Shown here one piece after another: positions 51,814-59,741 of a stretch of 64,000 nucleotides of DNA. Position 1 is the first letter of the stretch, and each line of letters starts with the position of its first letter. The notes beneath the pieces are model-generated. The model was not told the DNA's origin and searched no databases. It was given only the letters and a program-made list of their open reading frames with translations. The DNA lies in NCBI RefSeq assembly GCF_019645815.1, contig NZ_CP080997.1, positions 620,001 through 684,000 of the forward strand, given 5' to 3'. Source of the stretch: Mycolicibacter heraklionensis. GTDB taxonomy: Bacteria > Actinomycetota > Actinomycetes > Mycobacteriales > Mycobacteriaceae. The position numbers and the translations under genes were made by a program.

Positions 51814-52697
51814 CAGTCCTCGACCGGCTCGATCCGGTTCCGCTTGACGATGGCGGTGGCCCAACCGGCGTTGAGGTTGTCCAGCGCACGAAACGCCAGC
51901 GCCAGCCTCGGCGCGATGCGGATCGGGCGGTATCTGGCCGCGTCGATCATCCACGCGCCGGCCTCCTGCGCGGTGAGCCCCGGCTTGCCCTGGAACGCCG
52001 CGGTGGGCGCGATCATCGGGGTCTTCACCAGGGGGTAGTACAGCGTGGTGGACTGCACGCCGTAGCGGGCCCACTCACTGTCGATGACCCGGCTGACGGC
52101 GCTCAGCGCGGACTTGGAGCCGTTGTAGACACCGAACAGCGGCGAGGAGTCCGTGAACACGCCCCAGGTGGCGACGTTGATGATGTGGCCGTCGCCGCGC
52201 TCGCGCATCGCGGGGGCGAACCCGCGGATCAGCCGCAGCGGCGAGTAGTAGTTCAGCTGCATGGTCCGCTCCACGTCGTGCCAGCGATCCAGCGATTCGG
52301 CCAGCGGACGGCGGATGGAGCGCCCGGCATTGTTGACCAGGATGTCCACTCCGCCGAACCGCTCGTCGACGTCCTTGACCAGTGCGTCGATCGCCGCCAG
52401 GTCAGACAGGTCGCACGCGATGGCGTGCGCGGTGCCACCGGCGGCGGTGATCCGCTGGACCAGTGCGTCGAGGTTTTCCTGGCGGCGGGCCACCGCGATC
52501 ACGGTGGCGCCCGCCGCCCCGAACTGTTCGGCGCCGGCTTCCCCGATGCCCGACGACGCACCGGTCACCAGCACCCGCTTGCCGGTCAGGTCGACGGTCT
52601 TGGCGCCGGGCCGGTGCATCAGCTGCGCGGCGACCGGGGGGCGCATGGTGGCGAGCGTGATCTGGTCGGACAACCGGCGTAGCGGGCTTCTGCTCAT
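51813..52697 (-). CDS. Short-chain dehydrogenase/reductase
   Basis: This 294-aa classical SDR has the NAD(P) loop VLVTGASSGIGEAGAEQFG (near residue 42), DLSDLAAID, and ILVNNAGRSIRRPL. The catalytic Tyr-Lys is in FGVYNGSKSALSAV. Basic residues following the glycine loop (VARRQ) suggest NADP(H). The N-terminal ~35 residues precede the fold and the C-terminal ~50 are basic, possibly membrane-associated. The substrate is unknown. It corresponds to Rv0547c. Confidence 0.9.
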   Translation of the reverse strand: MSRSPLRRLSDQITLATMRPPVAAQLMHRPGAKTVDLTGKRVLVTGASSGIGEAGAEQFGAAGATVIAVARRQENLDALVQRITAAGGTAHAIACDLSDLAAIDALVKDVDERFGGVDILVNNAGRSIRRPLAESLDRWHDVERTMQLNYYSPLRLIRGFAPAMRERGDGHIINVATWGVFTDSSPLFGVYNGSKSALSAVSRVIDSEWARYGVQSTTLYYPLVKTPMIAPTAAFQGKPGLTAQEAGAWMIDAARYRPIRIAPRLALAFRALDNLNAGWATAIVKRNRIEPVED

Positions 52698-52736
52698 GGT
52701 TAGCCAGTCTATGCGGGACGCCGGACGCGCCGGGCC

Positions 52737-53639
52737 TCAGTAGTACCGGGGGAAGGGACTCCAGTCCGGCTCGCGCTTCTCCAGGAACGAGTCTCGGCCC
52801 TCGACGGCCTCATCGGTCATGTAAGCCAGCCGGGTCGCCTCGCCGGCGAACAGTTGCTGGCCCACCAGTCCGTCGTCGAGCAGGTTGAAGGCGAACTTCA
52901 ACATCCGTTGCGCCTGAGGCGATTTGCCGTTGATCTCCTTGGCCCACTGCACGCCGGTGGCTTCCAGGTCGGCGTGGTCGACGACTTCGTTGACCGCACC
53001 CATGGCGTGCATCTGCTCGGCGCTGTAGGTCCGGCCCAGGAAGAAGATCTCGCGGGCGAACTTCTGGCCCACCTGCCGGGCCAGGTAGGCGCTGCCGTAC
53101 CCGCCGTCGAAGCTGCCCACGTCGGCGTCGGTCTGCTTGAACCTGGCGTGCTCGCGGCTGGCCAGGGTCAGGTCGCACACTACGTGCAGACTGTGCCCGC
53201 CGCCGGCTGCCCAGCCGTTGACCAGGCAGATCACCGGTTTGGGCATGAACCGGATCAGTCGCTGCACTTCCAGGATGTGCAGCCGCCCGGCCCGGGCGGC
53301 GTCGACGGTGTCCGCAGTCTCCCCGGATGCGTACTGGTAGCCGCTGCGGCCGCGGATGCGCTGGTCTCCGCCCGAGCAGAACGCCCAGCCGCCGTCCTTG
53401 GGCGCCGGTCCGTTACCGGTGAGCAGCACCACGCCGACATCAGGAGACATCCGGGCATGGTCCAGTGCCTGGTAGAGCTCATCGACGGTGTGCGGTCGAA
53501 ACGCGTTGCGCACCTCGGGACGGTTGAACGCCACCCGAACTGTCGCGTCGGTGACGTGGCGGTGATAGGTGATGTCGGTCAGGTCGGCGAAGCCGTCGAC
53601 CGTGCGCCAGATGCTGGGGTTGAAGGGGTTGTCACTCAA
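52737..53639 (-). CDS. menB: 1,4-Dihydroxy-2-naphthoyl-CoA synthase
   Basis: This crotonase-fold enzyme cyclises OSB-CoA to 1,4-dihydroxy-2-naphthoyl-CoA. It has VAFNRPEVRNAFRPHTVDEL, GGWAFCSGGDQRIRGRSGYQY (oxyanion-hole loop), CLVNGWAAGGGHSLHVVCDL, and the active-site Asp in KQTDADVGSFDGGYGS. The C-terminus PDWSPFPRYY is characteristic. TTG 53639 lies 4 bp after the preceding gene's stop, with a GAGGGAGAA purine tract upstream, giving 300 aa. The orthologue I recall is ~314 aa, so the N-terminus may have been shortened by insertion of the upstream genes. Confidence 0.93.
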   Translation of the reverse strand: MSDNPFNPSIWRTVDGFADLTDITYHRHVTDATVRVAFNRPEVRNAFRPHTVDELYQALDHARMSPDVGVVLLTGNGPAPKDGGWAFCSGGDQRIRGRSGYQYASGETADTVDAARAGRLHILEVQRLIRFMPKPVICLVNGWAAGGGHSLHVVCDLTLASREHARFKQTDADVGSFDGGYGSAYLARQVGQKFAREIFFLGRTYSAEQMHAMGAVNEVVDHADLEATGVQWAKEINGKSPQAQRMLKFAFNLLDDGLVGQQLFAGEATRLAYMTDEAVEGRDSFLEKREPDWSPFPRYY

Positions 53640-53643
53640 CGCG

Positions 53644-54063
53644 TCATTCTCCCTCGTTGTCGGACGTGTGGACGCGAGCCATGCCGTCGCGCTCATCGGA
53701 GCAGAACACGCACGGATCATTCCATTCACTGCCGTAGTTAACGTATTGCGCCACCGGTTTAACCACCCGGTGGGCGGTAGCCGGATCGAGTATCGGTTCG
53801 TCCATCGCAGGAGGGAAGGGGCTCAGCGAACCGACACTCGAGGCCAACGGAAGCGGATTGGTCGGATCGCCGGTGATATCCACGGCCGGAACGCTGTCGA
53901 TGAACAGTGTGTACAAATCGTGTTCGGGAAACCCGACGTTCACCCGCAGTACCCACCACTGATCGGATTGCTGTGCGGCGTAAGGGAAGAACTTATACCC
54001 GGTTCGTGACCACTGGGGCCGTGCATTCGTGTCGATCGCGGAATCGAGGGAATCGCGCTGCAT
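53644..54063 (-). CDS. Unrecognised 139-aa protein, immunity-protein-like
   Basis: The protein begins MQRDSLDSAIDTNARPQWSR. Its core is aromatic: QSDQWWVLRVNVGFPEHDLYTLFIDSVPAVDI. A CxxC follows (NDPCVFCSDERDG). I recall this WWVLRVN..FPEHDLYTLFID pattern from small proteins beside actinobacterial polymorphic toxins, so an immunity role is a guess. ATG 54063 lies 4 bp after the stop of the 41-codon gene. It is the last gene before menB, 4 bp from the menB TTG. Confidence 0.6.
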   Translation of the reverse strand: MQRDSLDSAIDTNARPQWSRTGYKFFPYAAQQSDQWWVLRVNVGFPEHDLYTLFIDSVPAVDITGDPTNPLPLASSVGSLSPFPPAMDEPILDPATAHRVVKPVAQYVNYGSEWNDPCVFCSDERDGMARVHTSDNEGE

Positions 54064-54067
54064 GTGT

Positions 54068-54193
54068 TCAGGACTCGGGCTGTTCCAGCGACTCACCGAA
54101 CAGGGCGCGCAGCGCCCGTGCCGGTGGGGTAGTCAACCACATCTTCCCCGTCGGACCGGGCCCATCGGGTTCGGTGTCGGAGCTGCGGCTCAT
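54068..54193 (-). CDS. Unrecognised 41-aa peptide
   Basis: ATG 54193 overlaps the stop of the preceding gene (ATGA) and the stop lies 4 bp before the next ATG, so this short frame fills its gap exactly. The peptide has a polar start (MSRSSDTEPDGPGPTGK) and a helical second half (PPARALRALFGESLEQPES). No family is recognised. Tight packing is the main evidence that it is translated. Confidence 0.45.
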   Translation of the reverse strand: MSRSSDTEPDGPGPTGKMWLTTPPARALRALFGESLEQPES

Positions 54194-54600
54194 CGCGGCG
54201 CTGCATCCAGCGGGGGATTGAGGAAATTGTCTCGGAGCAAGACGAAACGATCGTAATTGCTAACTTTGTACTGGATCGACCGCAGTAGTGGTAGTGCTTT
54301 CTCGTCGCGTACGTTGGTTGCGAAGTCGATGCCTGAGCCGACTAGGTCACTGGCCCAGGATATTTCGGTGAGAAACAAAGCGCGTGCCCAGTCCAGATCG
54401 GAGAGCGGGGCACCAGCTTCCAGGGCATCTATTAGTCGTTGGACAAGGGCGCGGAACTCGTCGATCGTTGACAAGCCCATTACCGGCGTGAGAAATGGCA
54501 TGGCGCGCGTCGCAGATCCACGGTACTCATTGAGGCCGTGGACCATCAGTCGTCGCTCGTCGTCGGTCAGGTCGATCGCCACCGGTTCAGGGATGGTCAT
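54190..54600 (-). CDS. Unrecognised helical 136-aa protein
   Basis: ATG 54600 starts MTIPEPVAIDLTDDERRLM, 4 bp after the previous stop. An earlier in-frame ATG at 54636 would overlap that gene. The sequence is predicted largely helical: GLSTIDEFRALVQRLIDALEAG, DLDWARALFLTEISWASDLVGS, and KALPLLRSIQYKV. There is no enzymatic motif or membrane span. In a WXG-led gene string such a protein could be an immunity protein or chaperone; this is inference. Confidence 0.6.
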   Translation of the reverse strand: MTIPEPVAIDLTDDERRLMVHGLNEYRGSATRAMPFLTPVMGLSTIDEFRALVQRLIDALEAGAPLSDLDWARALFLTEISWASDLVGSGIDFATNVRDEKALPLLRSIQYKVSNYDRFVLLRDNFLNPPLDAAPR

Positions 54601-54604
54601 GATT

Positions 54605-54790
54605 TCAAGGTAGTGGATTTTCGGCTTGGTCCTCACCCAAGACCGGTGGGTGATCCGCGCGGTCCGGCAGATAGACGGGTCGGGGTCCTGCTGCCGGCGA
54701 ATCCCACGGGAGTCCTCCGCCAGCGGGAGATCGAAGTGGGCCGAGTCCGCCTGCTTTGGTGCTAGGTGAGGGCGGTGCGGCGGCTGGCAT
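54605..54790 (-). CDS. Unrecognised Pro-rich 61-aa protein
   Basis: ATG 54790 follows the stop of the WXG-like gene with no spacing (TAG then ATG). The product is Pro/Gly-rich and probably disordered: MPAAAPPSPSTKAGGLGPLR, then PVYLPDRADHPPVLGEDQ. Such a linker usually sits inside a larger type VII substrate, so this may be the remnant of a longer toxin gene that followed the WXG gene. It is real as an open frame; its function is unknown. Confidence 0.45.
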   Translation of the reverse strand: MPAAAPPSPSTKAGGLGPLRSPAGGGLPWDSPAAGPRPVYLPDRADHPPVLGEDQAENPLP

Positions 54791-55102
54791 CTAACACACC
54801 CGCGGCGGGCTAACCGCTCCCATGCGGGCTGCGGCCTCGGTCTCGTTCGCGGCGTATCCCCGTGCGGCGTCGGCGAGTTTGGCGGCGGTGGTATGCACTC
54901 TCGCCGTGTTGGTGCTGGCCGTTACCACCGCGGCGTTTACGGCGGCAACCGCTGCTGCGCTGGCCAGCGGCGAGGACGATGCCGCGCCCGTCGGAGCCAT
55001 GTTGGCGGCCAGCCTGCCAGCAAGAGACTCACACCAACGAGCCTCGGTCTCTAATGCCGCATCGCTGACCTGCAGTGTCTTGGCGATCTGCGGCGGCTGC
55101 AT
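54791..55102 (-). CDS. WXG100/EspC-like type VII secretion protein
   Basis: This 103-aa helical protein has LQVSDAALETEARWCESLAG, an Ala-rich middle, and a C-terminal YAANETEAAARM. The last fits the YxxxD/E export signal of ESX substrates. Size and helix-turn-helix character fit the EspC/DUF2580 group, though the central WxG is not a clean match. ATG 55102 has GAGG 8 bp upstream; the open frame upstream of it overlaps the aldo/keto reductase. It heads a five-gene string running into menB. Confidence 0.65.
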   Translation of the reverse strand: MQPPQIAKTLQVSDAALETEARWCESLAGRLAANMAPTGAASSSPLASAAAVAAVNAAVVTASTNTARVHTTAAKLADAARGYAANETEAAARMGAVSPPRVC

Positions 55103-55172
55103 GCCCGAAGCCTCATTCTCGACGCCTGCCTGGCGCACGTCACCGACTCGGCAGGTGACCGCATTCTCCCCA

Positions 55173-56120
55173 TCAGGTGGTTGCGGCGCCCCGGAACGCT
55201 TCGCGCAGGCTCGCGGCATAGTCCGGGCCCTGCCCGGGGGCGGTGATCGCATCCAGCCGGGCGACGGCGTCGTCGCTTAGCACGATGTCGGCCACCTTCA
55301 TGTTCTCCTCCAGGTGGGGAAGAGATCCGGTGCCGGGGATCAGCAAGGTGTTCGCCGAGGTGGTCAGCAGCCAGGCCAGCCCGATCTGGGCGGGGGTGGC
55401 GCCGACTTCGGCGGCGACCTCGCGGACGACGGCGTGGTCGGTGACTTTCGGGAAGCCGGGGAACGCCGAGCCGAGCGGGAAGTACGGCACCCAGGCGATG
55501 CCTTCGTCGGCGCAGAAGTCGAGCGCGTCCTCCTGGGTGCGATCGAGCAGGCTGTAGGCGTTCTGCACGCAGACGATGCCGGCCGGCAGGGCTCGCTGGA
55601 GCGCTTCCAGTCCCACGCTGCTGATGCCGATCGCGGCGATCTTGCCCTCGTCGCGCAACGCGATCATCTCGGCCAGCTGGTCGTCGAGGTCGACGTTCTG
55701 ATCGCCTTCGGGCGCCGGGGCGGGACCGAGGTCGTAGCGCCGCAGGTTGACCACCGGAACGGTGTCGAGTCCCAGTTGGCGCAGGTCGTTCTCCACGGCG
55801 GCGCGCAGCTCGGCGGGCTTCTGGGCGGCGGTCAGCGGCAATGGGCCGACGCCGGTGTAGGCGGCACCGACCTTGCTGACGATGACCAGCTCGTCGCGGT
55901 AGGGCGCCAGTGCTTTGCGGATGCGGTGGTTGACCTCGCCACCGGCGTAGAAGGACGCGGTGTCGATGTGGTTGACGCCCAACTCGACCGCGCGGCGCAG
56001 GACCGCGATGGCGTCGTCGGTAGAGATTCTCTCGTCGAGCTGCATGGCGCCGTAGCCGACACGGGCTACGGCTGGTGTGCCGATGCGGCCGAGGCCGCCG
56101 GGCTGGAGTTGGTCGGTCAT
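55173..56120 (-). CDS. Aldo/keto reductase
   Basis: This 315-aa TIM-barrel AKR has GYGAMQLDERISTDDAIAVLRRAVELGVNHIDTASFYAGGEVNHRIRKAL (catalytic Asp and Tyr) and VIVSKVG (Lys). At the position of the usual LHxxD histidine it reads VVNLRRYDLG, so the catalytic His is not conserved, as in some AKR subfamilies. The C-terminal NADPH region is LLIPGTGSLPHLEENM. It is divergent from a TetR gene across 80 bp that carry two perfect palindromes, so it is probably repressed by that TetR. The substrate is unknown. Confidence 0.9.
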   Translation of the reverse strand: MTDQLQPGGLGRIGTPAVARVGYGAMQLDERISTDDAIAVLRRAVELGVNHIDTASFYAGGEVNHRIRKALAPYRDELVIVSKVGAAYTGVGPLPLTAAQKPAELRAAVENDLRQLGLDTVPVVNLRRYDLGPAPAPEGDQNVDLDDQLAEMIALRDEGKIAAIGISSVGLEALQRALPAGIVCVQNAYSLLDRTQEDALDFCADEGIAWVPYFPLGSAFPGFPKVTDHAVVREVAAEVGATPAQIGLAWLLTTSANTLLIPGTGSLPHLEENMKVADIVLSDDAVARLDAITAPGQGPDYAASLREAFRGAATT

Positions 56121-56150
56121 GGTGCTCCTCGTGAGACACTGGTACAGATG

Positions 56151-56198
56151 CGGAGGACCCTCCGTTTAGGTAGCGTAACAGAAACGGAGGTTCCTCCG
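56151..56198 (+). promoter_or_regulatory. Two TetR operators in the AKR-TetR divergent promoter
   Basis: CGGAGGACCCTCCG (56151-56164) and CGGAGGTTCCTCCG (56185-56198) are perfect 6-2-6 palindromes flanked by A/T triplets, centred 34 bp apart. The second also supplies the GGAGG ribosome site for the TetR TTG start, so repressor binding and translation signals overlap. Confidence 0.88.
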
Positions 56199-56200
56199 CT

Positions 56201-56749
56201 TTGGCTGGGAGATCCGATGCCCGCCGCAACCGAGAGCGGCTGTTGGCGGCCGCCGCCGCAGCGTTCGGCGGCTCCGACGGGAGTCCGGTTCCGCTGGAAT
56301 CGATCGCGCGCGACGCCGGTGTCGGCATCGGCACGCTCTACCGGCACTTTCCCAGCCGCGAGGCACTGGTCGAGGCCGTCTATCGCGCTGAACTGGGCGA
56401 CGTCGCGGCCGTCGCCGAACAGCTGGTCACCCGCCACCCGCCGAAGGTGGCGCTGCGGCGCTGGATGGACCGCTACGCCGGTTTCGTGGCGGCCAAGCGG
56501 GGGATGGCCGAGTCGTTGCGTGCCATGGTCGAGTCTGGCGCGATGGAGCCCAACGAGACGCGCGAGCGCATCGTCGGCGCGGTCGATCTGCTGCTGCGGG
56601 CCGGAGCGCAGGACGGCAGCTTGCGCGCTGATGTGCGCGCTGACGACGTCGTGTCGAGCCTGATCGGCATCTTCTTGACCAGCGGCTCACCCGAGCAGAC
56701 CGGGCGGCTGTTGGATCTTTTGGTCGCCGGAGTGGCGGCCACCGGCTGA
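56201..56749 (+). CDS. TetR-family repressor
   Basis: This 182-aa protein starts at TTG 56201 (GGAGG 10 bp upstream) with LAGRSDARRNRERLLAAAAAAF. The HTH is VPLESIARDAGVGIGTLYRHFPSREALVEAV. The C-terminal domain is helical. The divergent aldo/keto reductase and the two palindromes between them indicate autorepression and control of the reductase; the ligand may be an aldehyde or similar AKR substrate, which is inference. Confidence 0.9.
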   Translation: MAGRSDARRNRERLLAAAAAAFGGSDGSPVPLESIARDAGVGIGTLYRHFPSREALVEAVYRAELGDVAAVAEQLVTRHPPKVALRRWMDRYAGFVAAKRGMAESLRAMVESGAMEPNETRERIVGAVDLLLRAGAQDGSLRADVRADDVVSSLIGIFLTSGSPEQTGRLLDLLVAGVAATG

Positions 56750-56751
56750 CC

Positions 56752-56797
56752 CGGTGGTTCAGCGAGGCTCGACGAAGGAGAGGCGAAGCTGGGACCG
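56752..56797 (-). repeat. Inverted third copy of the 44-bp interspersed repeat
   Basis: The segment containing GCGAGGCTCGACGAAGGAGA and GGCGAAGCTGGGACCGC is the reverse complement of the repeats at 2720-2820 with about four differences. It sits just after the TetR stop, before the amidohydrolase gene. Confidence 0.85.
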
Positions 56798-56828
56798 CCG
56801 CTTGACCACGCTGTCTACCGTGGAGTCG

Positions 56829-57665
56829 ATGACCATCGACGTGTGGATGCAGCACCCGACCCGGCGGTTCCTCGACCACGACATGTTGGCGTCCCTGCGA
56901 CGCTGGACGGGCGGGGCGATGCCCGACGAGGAGATCCCCATCGAGGCCACCGTGTCGGCGATGGACGCCGCGGGCGTGGATTTCGGACTGCTCAGTGCGT
57001 GGCGCGGCCCCAACGGCATGGACCTGGTCTCCAACGAGGAAGTTGCCGGCTGGGTCCGAGCGCATCCGAGCCGGTTCGCCGGTTTGGCCACCGTCGATCT
57101 CGATCGCCCGATGGAAGCGGTGCGTGAACTGCGGCGCCGGGTGCGCGACGACGGATTCGTCGGGCTGCGCGTGGTGCCCTGGTTGTGGAATGCACCTCCC
57201 ACCGATCGTCGCTACTATCCGCTGTTCGCCGAGTGCGTGGAACTCGGCGTCCCGTTCTGCACCCAGGTGGGGCATACCGGCCCGCTGCGGCCGTCGGAAA
57301 CCGGTCGCCCGATTCCCTACATCGACCAAGTGGCACTGGACTTTCCCGAACTGACGATCGTGTGCGGACACGTCGGCTATCCGTGGACCGAGGAGATGGT
57401 CGCGGTGGCCCGCAAGCATGAGAACGTCTACATCGACACCTCGGCCTACACCACCAAGCGGCTTCCCGATGAGCTGACCCGGTTCATGAGGACCCGAACC
57501 GGGCAGCGAAAAGTGTTGTTCGGCACCAACTATCCGATGATCATGCACGCCCACGCGCTCGACGGTCTGGACGATCTCGGGCTCGATGACGCGGCCCGCG
57601 CGGACTATTTGGGTGGGAATGCCGAGCGGGTGTTCAAGCTGGGTGGCGGGCAGGCGGGCGAGTAG
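56829..57665 (+). CDS. Amidohydrolase-2 family metal-dependent hydrolase
   Basis: This 278-aa protein begins MTIDVWMQHPTRRFLDHDML. Family blocks include DFGLLSAWRGP, RAHPSRFAGLATVDL, GLRVVPWLWNAPP, CTQVGHTGP, TIVCGHVGYPW, NVYIDTSAYTTKRLP, and VLFGTNYPMI. This is a TIM-barrel hydrolase/decarboxylase like ACMSD. The first metal motif is not the usual HxH: the start reads IDVWMQHP, so metal ligation may differ. ATG 56829 is chosen over an in-frame start within the repeat at 56754. The substrate is unknown. Confidence 0.85.
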   Translation: MTIDVWMQHPTRRFLDHDMLASLRRWTGGAMPDEEIPIEATVSAMDAAGVDFGLLSAWRGPNGMDLVSNEEVAGWVRAHPSRFAGLATVDLDRPMEAVRELRRRVRDDGFVGLRVVPWLWNAPPTDRRYYPLFAECVELGVPFCTQVGHTGPLRPSETGRPIPYIDQVALDFPELTIVCGHVGYPWTEEMVAVARKHENVYIDTSAYTTKRLPDELTRFMRTRTGQRKVLFGTNYPMIMHAHALDGLDDLGLDDAARADYLGGNAERVFKLGGGQAGE

Positions 57666-57723
57666 CTCGCAGCCAGTCACCTGCACGGCAGTGCAGGTGA
57701 CTGGCGGTAATTGCGGTTAACTT

Positions 57724-57734
57724 GCTAGCTTTTG
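57724..57734 (+). promoter_or_regulatory. GCTAGCTTTTG motif upstream of the WXG gene
   Basis: Identical to the 11-bp motif at 24871-24881 before a PPE gene, and likewise preceded by a GGTYAAC string. It lies 27 bp from the start codon here. Confidence 0.4.
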
Positions 57735-57761
57735 CTCGGGGCTCCGACGGGAGGTGTGAGC

Positions 57762-58100
57762 ATGGCTTCGGCGCCAACTGATCCCGCCATAATCTCAGTG
57801 CAACCAGCCCTGCTTGATACCCACGCCTCGCGGGTGGCCGACGCGACCGATGTGGCAAACACATTCTCGGCCCGGCACGCCGGCTACCTGGGCGAATGCG
57901 CCACGGCGTGGGCCGGAAGCTCGGCGGATGCCCTGGCTGAGTTGGCCGCGCACTGGGAGGCGGCCGATGCGGGGTTGCACGGGCGGGTGAGCGCGTTCTC
58001 CGAAGCCATGCGTGAGGGCGGTCGTCGCTATACGGCGATGGAGCAGGAGCACGCCAGGACGTTCACCGCGCTCGTTCCCAAAGGAACCGGCGCTTCGTAG
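57762..58100 (+). CDS. WXG100-like type VII secretion protein
   Basis: This 112-aa helical protein has a GGGAGG site upstream of ATG 57762. The turn motif CATAWAGSSADALAEL carries W-x-G between two helices. The C-terminal RRYTAMEQEH contains YxxxE, the ESX export signal pattern. It lies 3 bp before a large protein with its own WEG turn, the arrangement of a small partner encoded before a WXG/LXG polymorphic toxin. It likely forms a secretion heterodimer with that protein. Confidence 0.8.
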   Translation: MASAPTDPAIISVQPALLDTHASRVADATDVANTFSARHAGYLGECATAWAGSSADALAELAAHWEAADAGLHGRVSAFSEAMREGGRRYTAMEQEHARTFTALVPKGTGAS

Positions 58101-58103
58101 CGC

Positions 58104-59735
58104 ATGACGATCACCACCGACGGCATCGAGAAGTGGAATCTCGAAACCCTGGACACGGCATTCGAGATCGCCACGGAACGCTCCATGCGTAAGGCCGACT
58201 TCGGCGGGGCATTAGGCGACGCCGGCAACGGGCTCAAGGACTGGGAGGGCCACGGCGGCGATGCCTTCCGCCGCGAGTTGGGCAAACACCGCGCTGACAT
58301 CACCGATCACCAGACAGAGGCAACCGCGATCGCCAACGCCTTCCATGCCGCACGAGGGGAGGTCGCTGCCTGCAAGGCGGAATGGGCATCCATCAAATCA
58401 ACTGCGGTAAGCAATAACTGGTCCATCAGTTCGGATGGACGGTTGAGCGGTGAGGTCGCCGACAAGAAGCGTAACGACTTCGATGCCCTGCAAAGTCGGC
58501 TGACCAAGCTGATGGCCGACGCCAGCAGGACCGACCAGGATCTGGCCACGGCCATCCGGGCAGTGGTCGGCGACACCAAAGTCAACGCGGACGGTCGCGC
58601 GATATTCGGCCCGCCGATGCCGCAACGGGAGGCTGGCGCATCCGGTGATGCGGCGGCCGGAAGCCTGCCGTGGCTGCTGAATCAGACGCGGCAGGGCGGT
58701 GGCTCGGTTCCTCAAGTGCCGTCGAATCTTAAGGACGCAGAGTCCTTCAAAGTCCTGGCCCGGCAGGTGCTGACGAATGACGGCGTACCACCGGATCAGA
58801 TCGAGGCGCGGATCAACGCGGCCGTGGTCGCCGCCCAGCAGCCGCTGCCGCGCTATATCCCCCCGGAAACGCAGCGGGCCGCGGCACCCGGCTACGGCGA
58901 CGGACTCGGTGACCGTTGGAGAGCCACCGAACAAGCCGTCAAGAATCTGCTGGGTCAGGGTGGGCCGGGCGCCCCGGGTGTTCGGCAATCCTGGGGCGGA
59001 ATGGCCAAGGGCGTGGGTAGTGCCTTCATGAACCCCGTCGGTGTCGGCATGGAGGACATCAAACGAGCAATGAACGCGCCCAGTCTGCCCTACTTCCTGG
59101 GGGAGAAGACCTTCGATGTCGGCGCCACCGCAGTCGCCGCGCCGTTCGGCGGGGAAGGTGCGATGGTCCGGGCGGGGCTTAGCGAGGCGCTCGAAACCGG
59201 GCCGGCATTCTCGCGATATGCGGCCATCGGCCTCGATTCCGCTGCAACTTATGACGCGTGGGCAGAAGCCACGGCCATGGACCTCAACCAGGCTGCTTCG
59301 AACGGCGTACCTACAGCCGGGCTCAGTCAGCAAGTTGCTGCCATGTCCACCCACTATGTGGGCGAATTTCCAGCCCGAGTGGTTCTGGGCAGGTTCGATG
59401 GCCAAGACGGTGGTTACATCGGCGAGGCCAGAGCCAACGGCGGAATCTACTTCGACACTGGTGATCCAACCTGGACTGCTCTCACCAGTGGACTGGCCGA
59501 GGTGCCGGCAAAGCACCTGGCATGGCAGCCGAATGCGGCGTTCCTCCGCCAGCAAATGGAGGAGCGGGTACCACGTTTTGAATACCGCCTACCGGATGGC
59601 TTCAGCAGCGTTGACGAACTTGCGCGTGTCCGTCGGGAAACCTTCTCGGCGTTCGAGATTAATTACATGGACCAGAACGCAGCGGCGTTCGGATATGAAC
59701 GTATCGGAAATTCCTGGATCTACGGAGGTGAATAA
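58104..59735 (+). CDS. Large WXG-domain protein, probable ESX-exported polymorphic toxin
   Basis: In this 543-aa protein, residues ~1-160 are helical with LKDWEGHGGDAFRREL (WxG) near 48. Residues ~165-330 form a Gly/Pro/Gln-rich linker. Residues ~335-365 are Ala/Gly-rich, and the last ~140 residues form a distinct domain. That domain includes EFPARVVLGRFDGQDGGYIG, ARANGGIYFDTGDPTW, NAAFLRQQMEERVPRFEY, and ends FGYERIGNSWIYGGE. I recall the RVVLG...YxxxA...GxxYFD pattern from polymorphic-toxin C-termini but cannot name the activity. Two small genes follow at 6-bp spacing, in the place of immunity genes. Confidence 0.75.
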   Translation: MTITTDGIEKWNLETLDTAFEIATERSMRKADFGGALGDAGNGLKDWEGHGGDAFRRELGKHRADITDHQTEATAIANAFHAARGEVAACKAEWASIKSTAVSNNWSISSDGRLSGEVADKKRNDFDALQSRLTKLMADASRTDQDLATAIRAVVGDTKVNADGRAIFGPPMPQREAGASGDAAAGSLPWLLNQTRQGGGSVPQVPSNLKDAESFKVLARQVLTNDGVPPDQIEARINAAVVAAQQPLPRYIPPETQRAAAPGYGDGLGDRWRATEQAVKNLLGQGGPGAPGVRQSWGGMAKGVGSAFMNPVGVGMEDIKRAMNAPSLPYFLGEKTFDVGATAVAAPFGGEGAMVRAGLSEALETGPAFSRYAAIGLDSAATYDAWAEATAMDLNQAASNGVPTAGLSQQVAAMSTHYVGEFPARVVLGRFDGQDGGYIGEARANGGIYFDTGDPTWTALTSGLAEVPAKHLAWQPNAAFLRQQMEERVPRFEYRLPDGFSSVDELARVRRETFSAFEINYMDQNAAAFGYERIGNSWIYGGE

Positions 59736-59741
59736 GCGACT

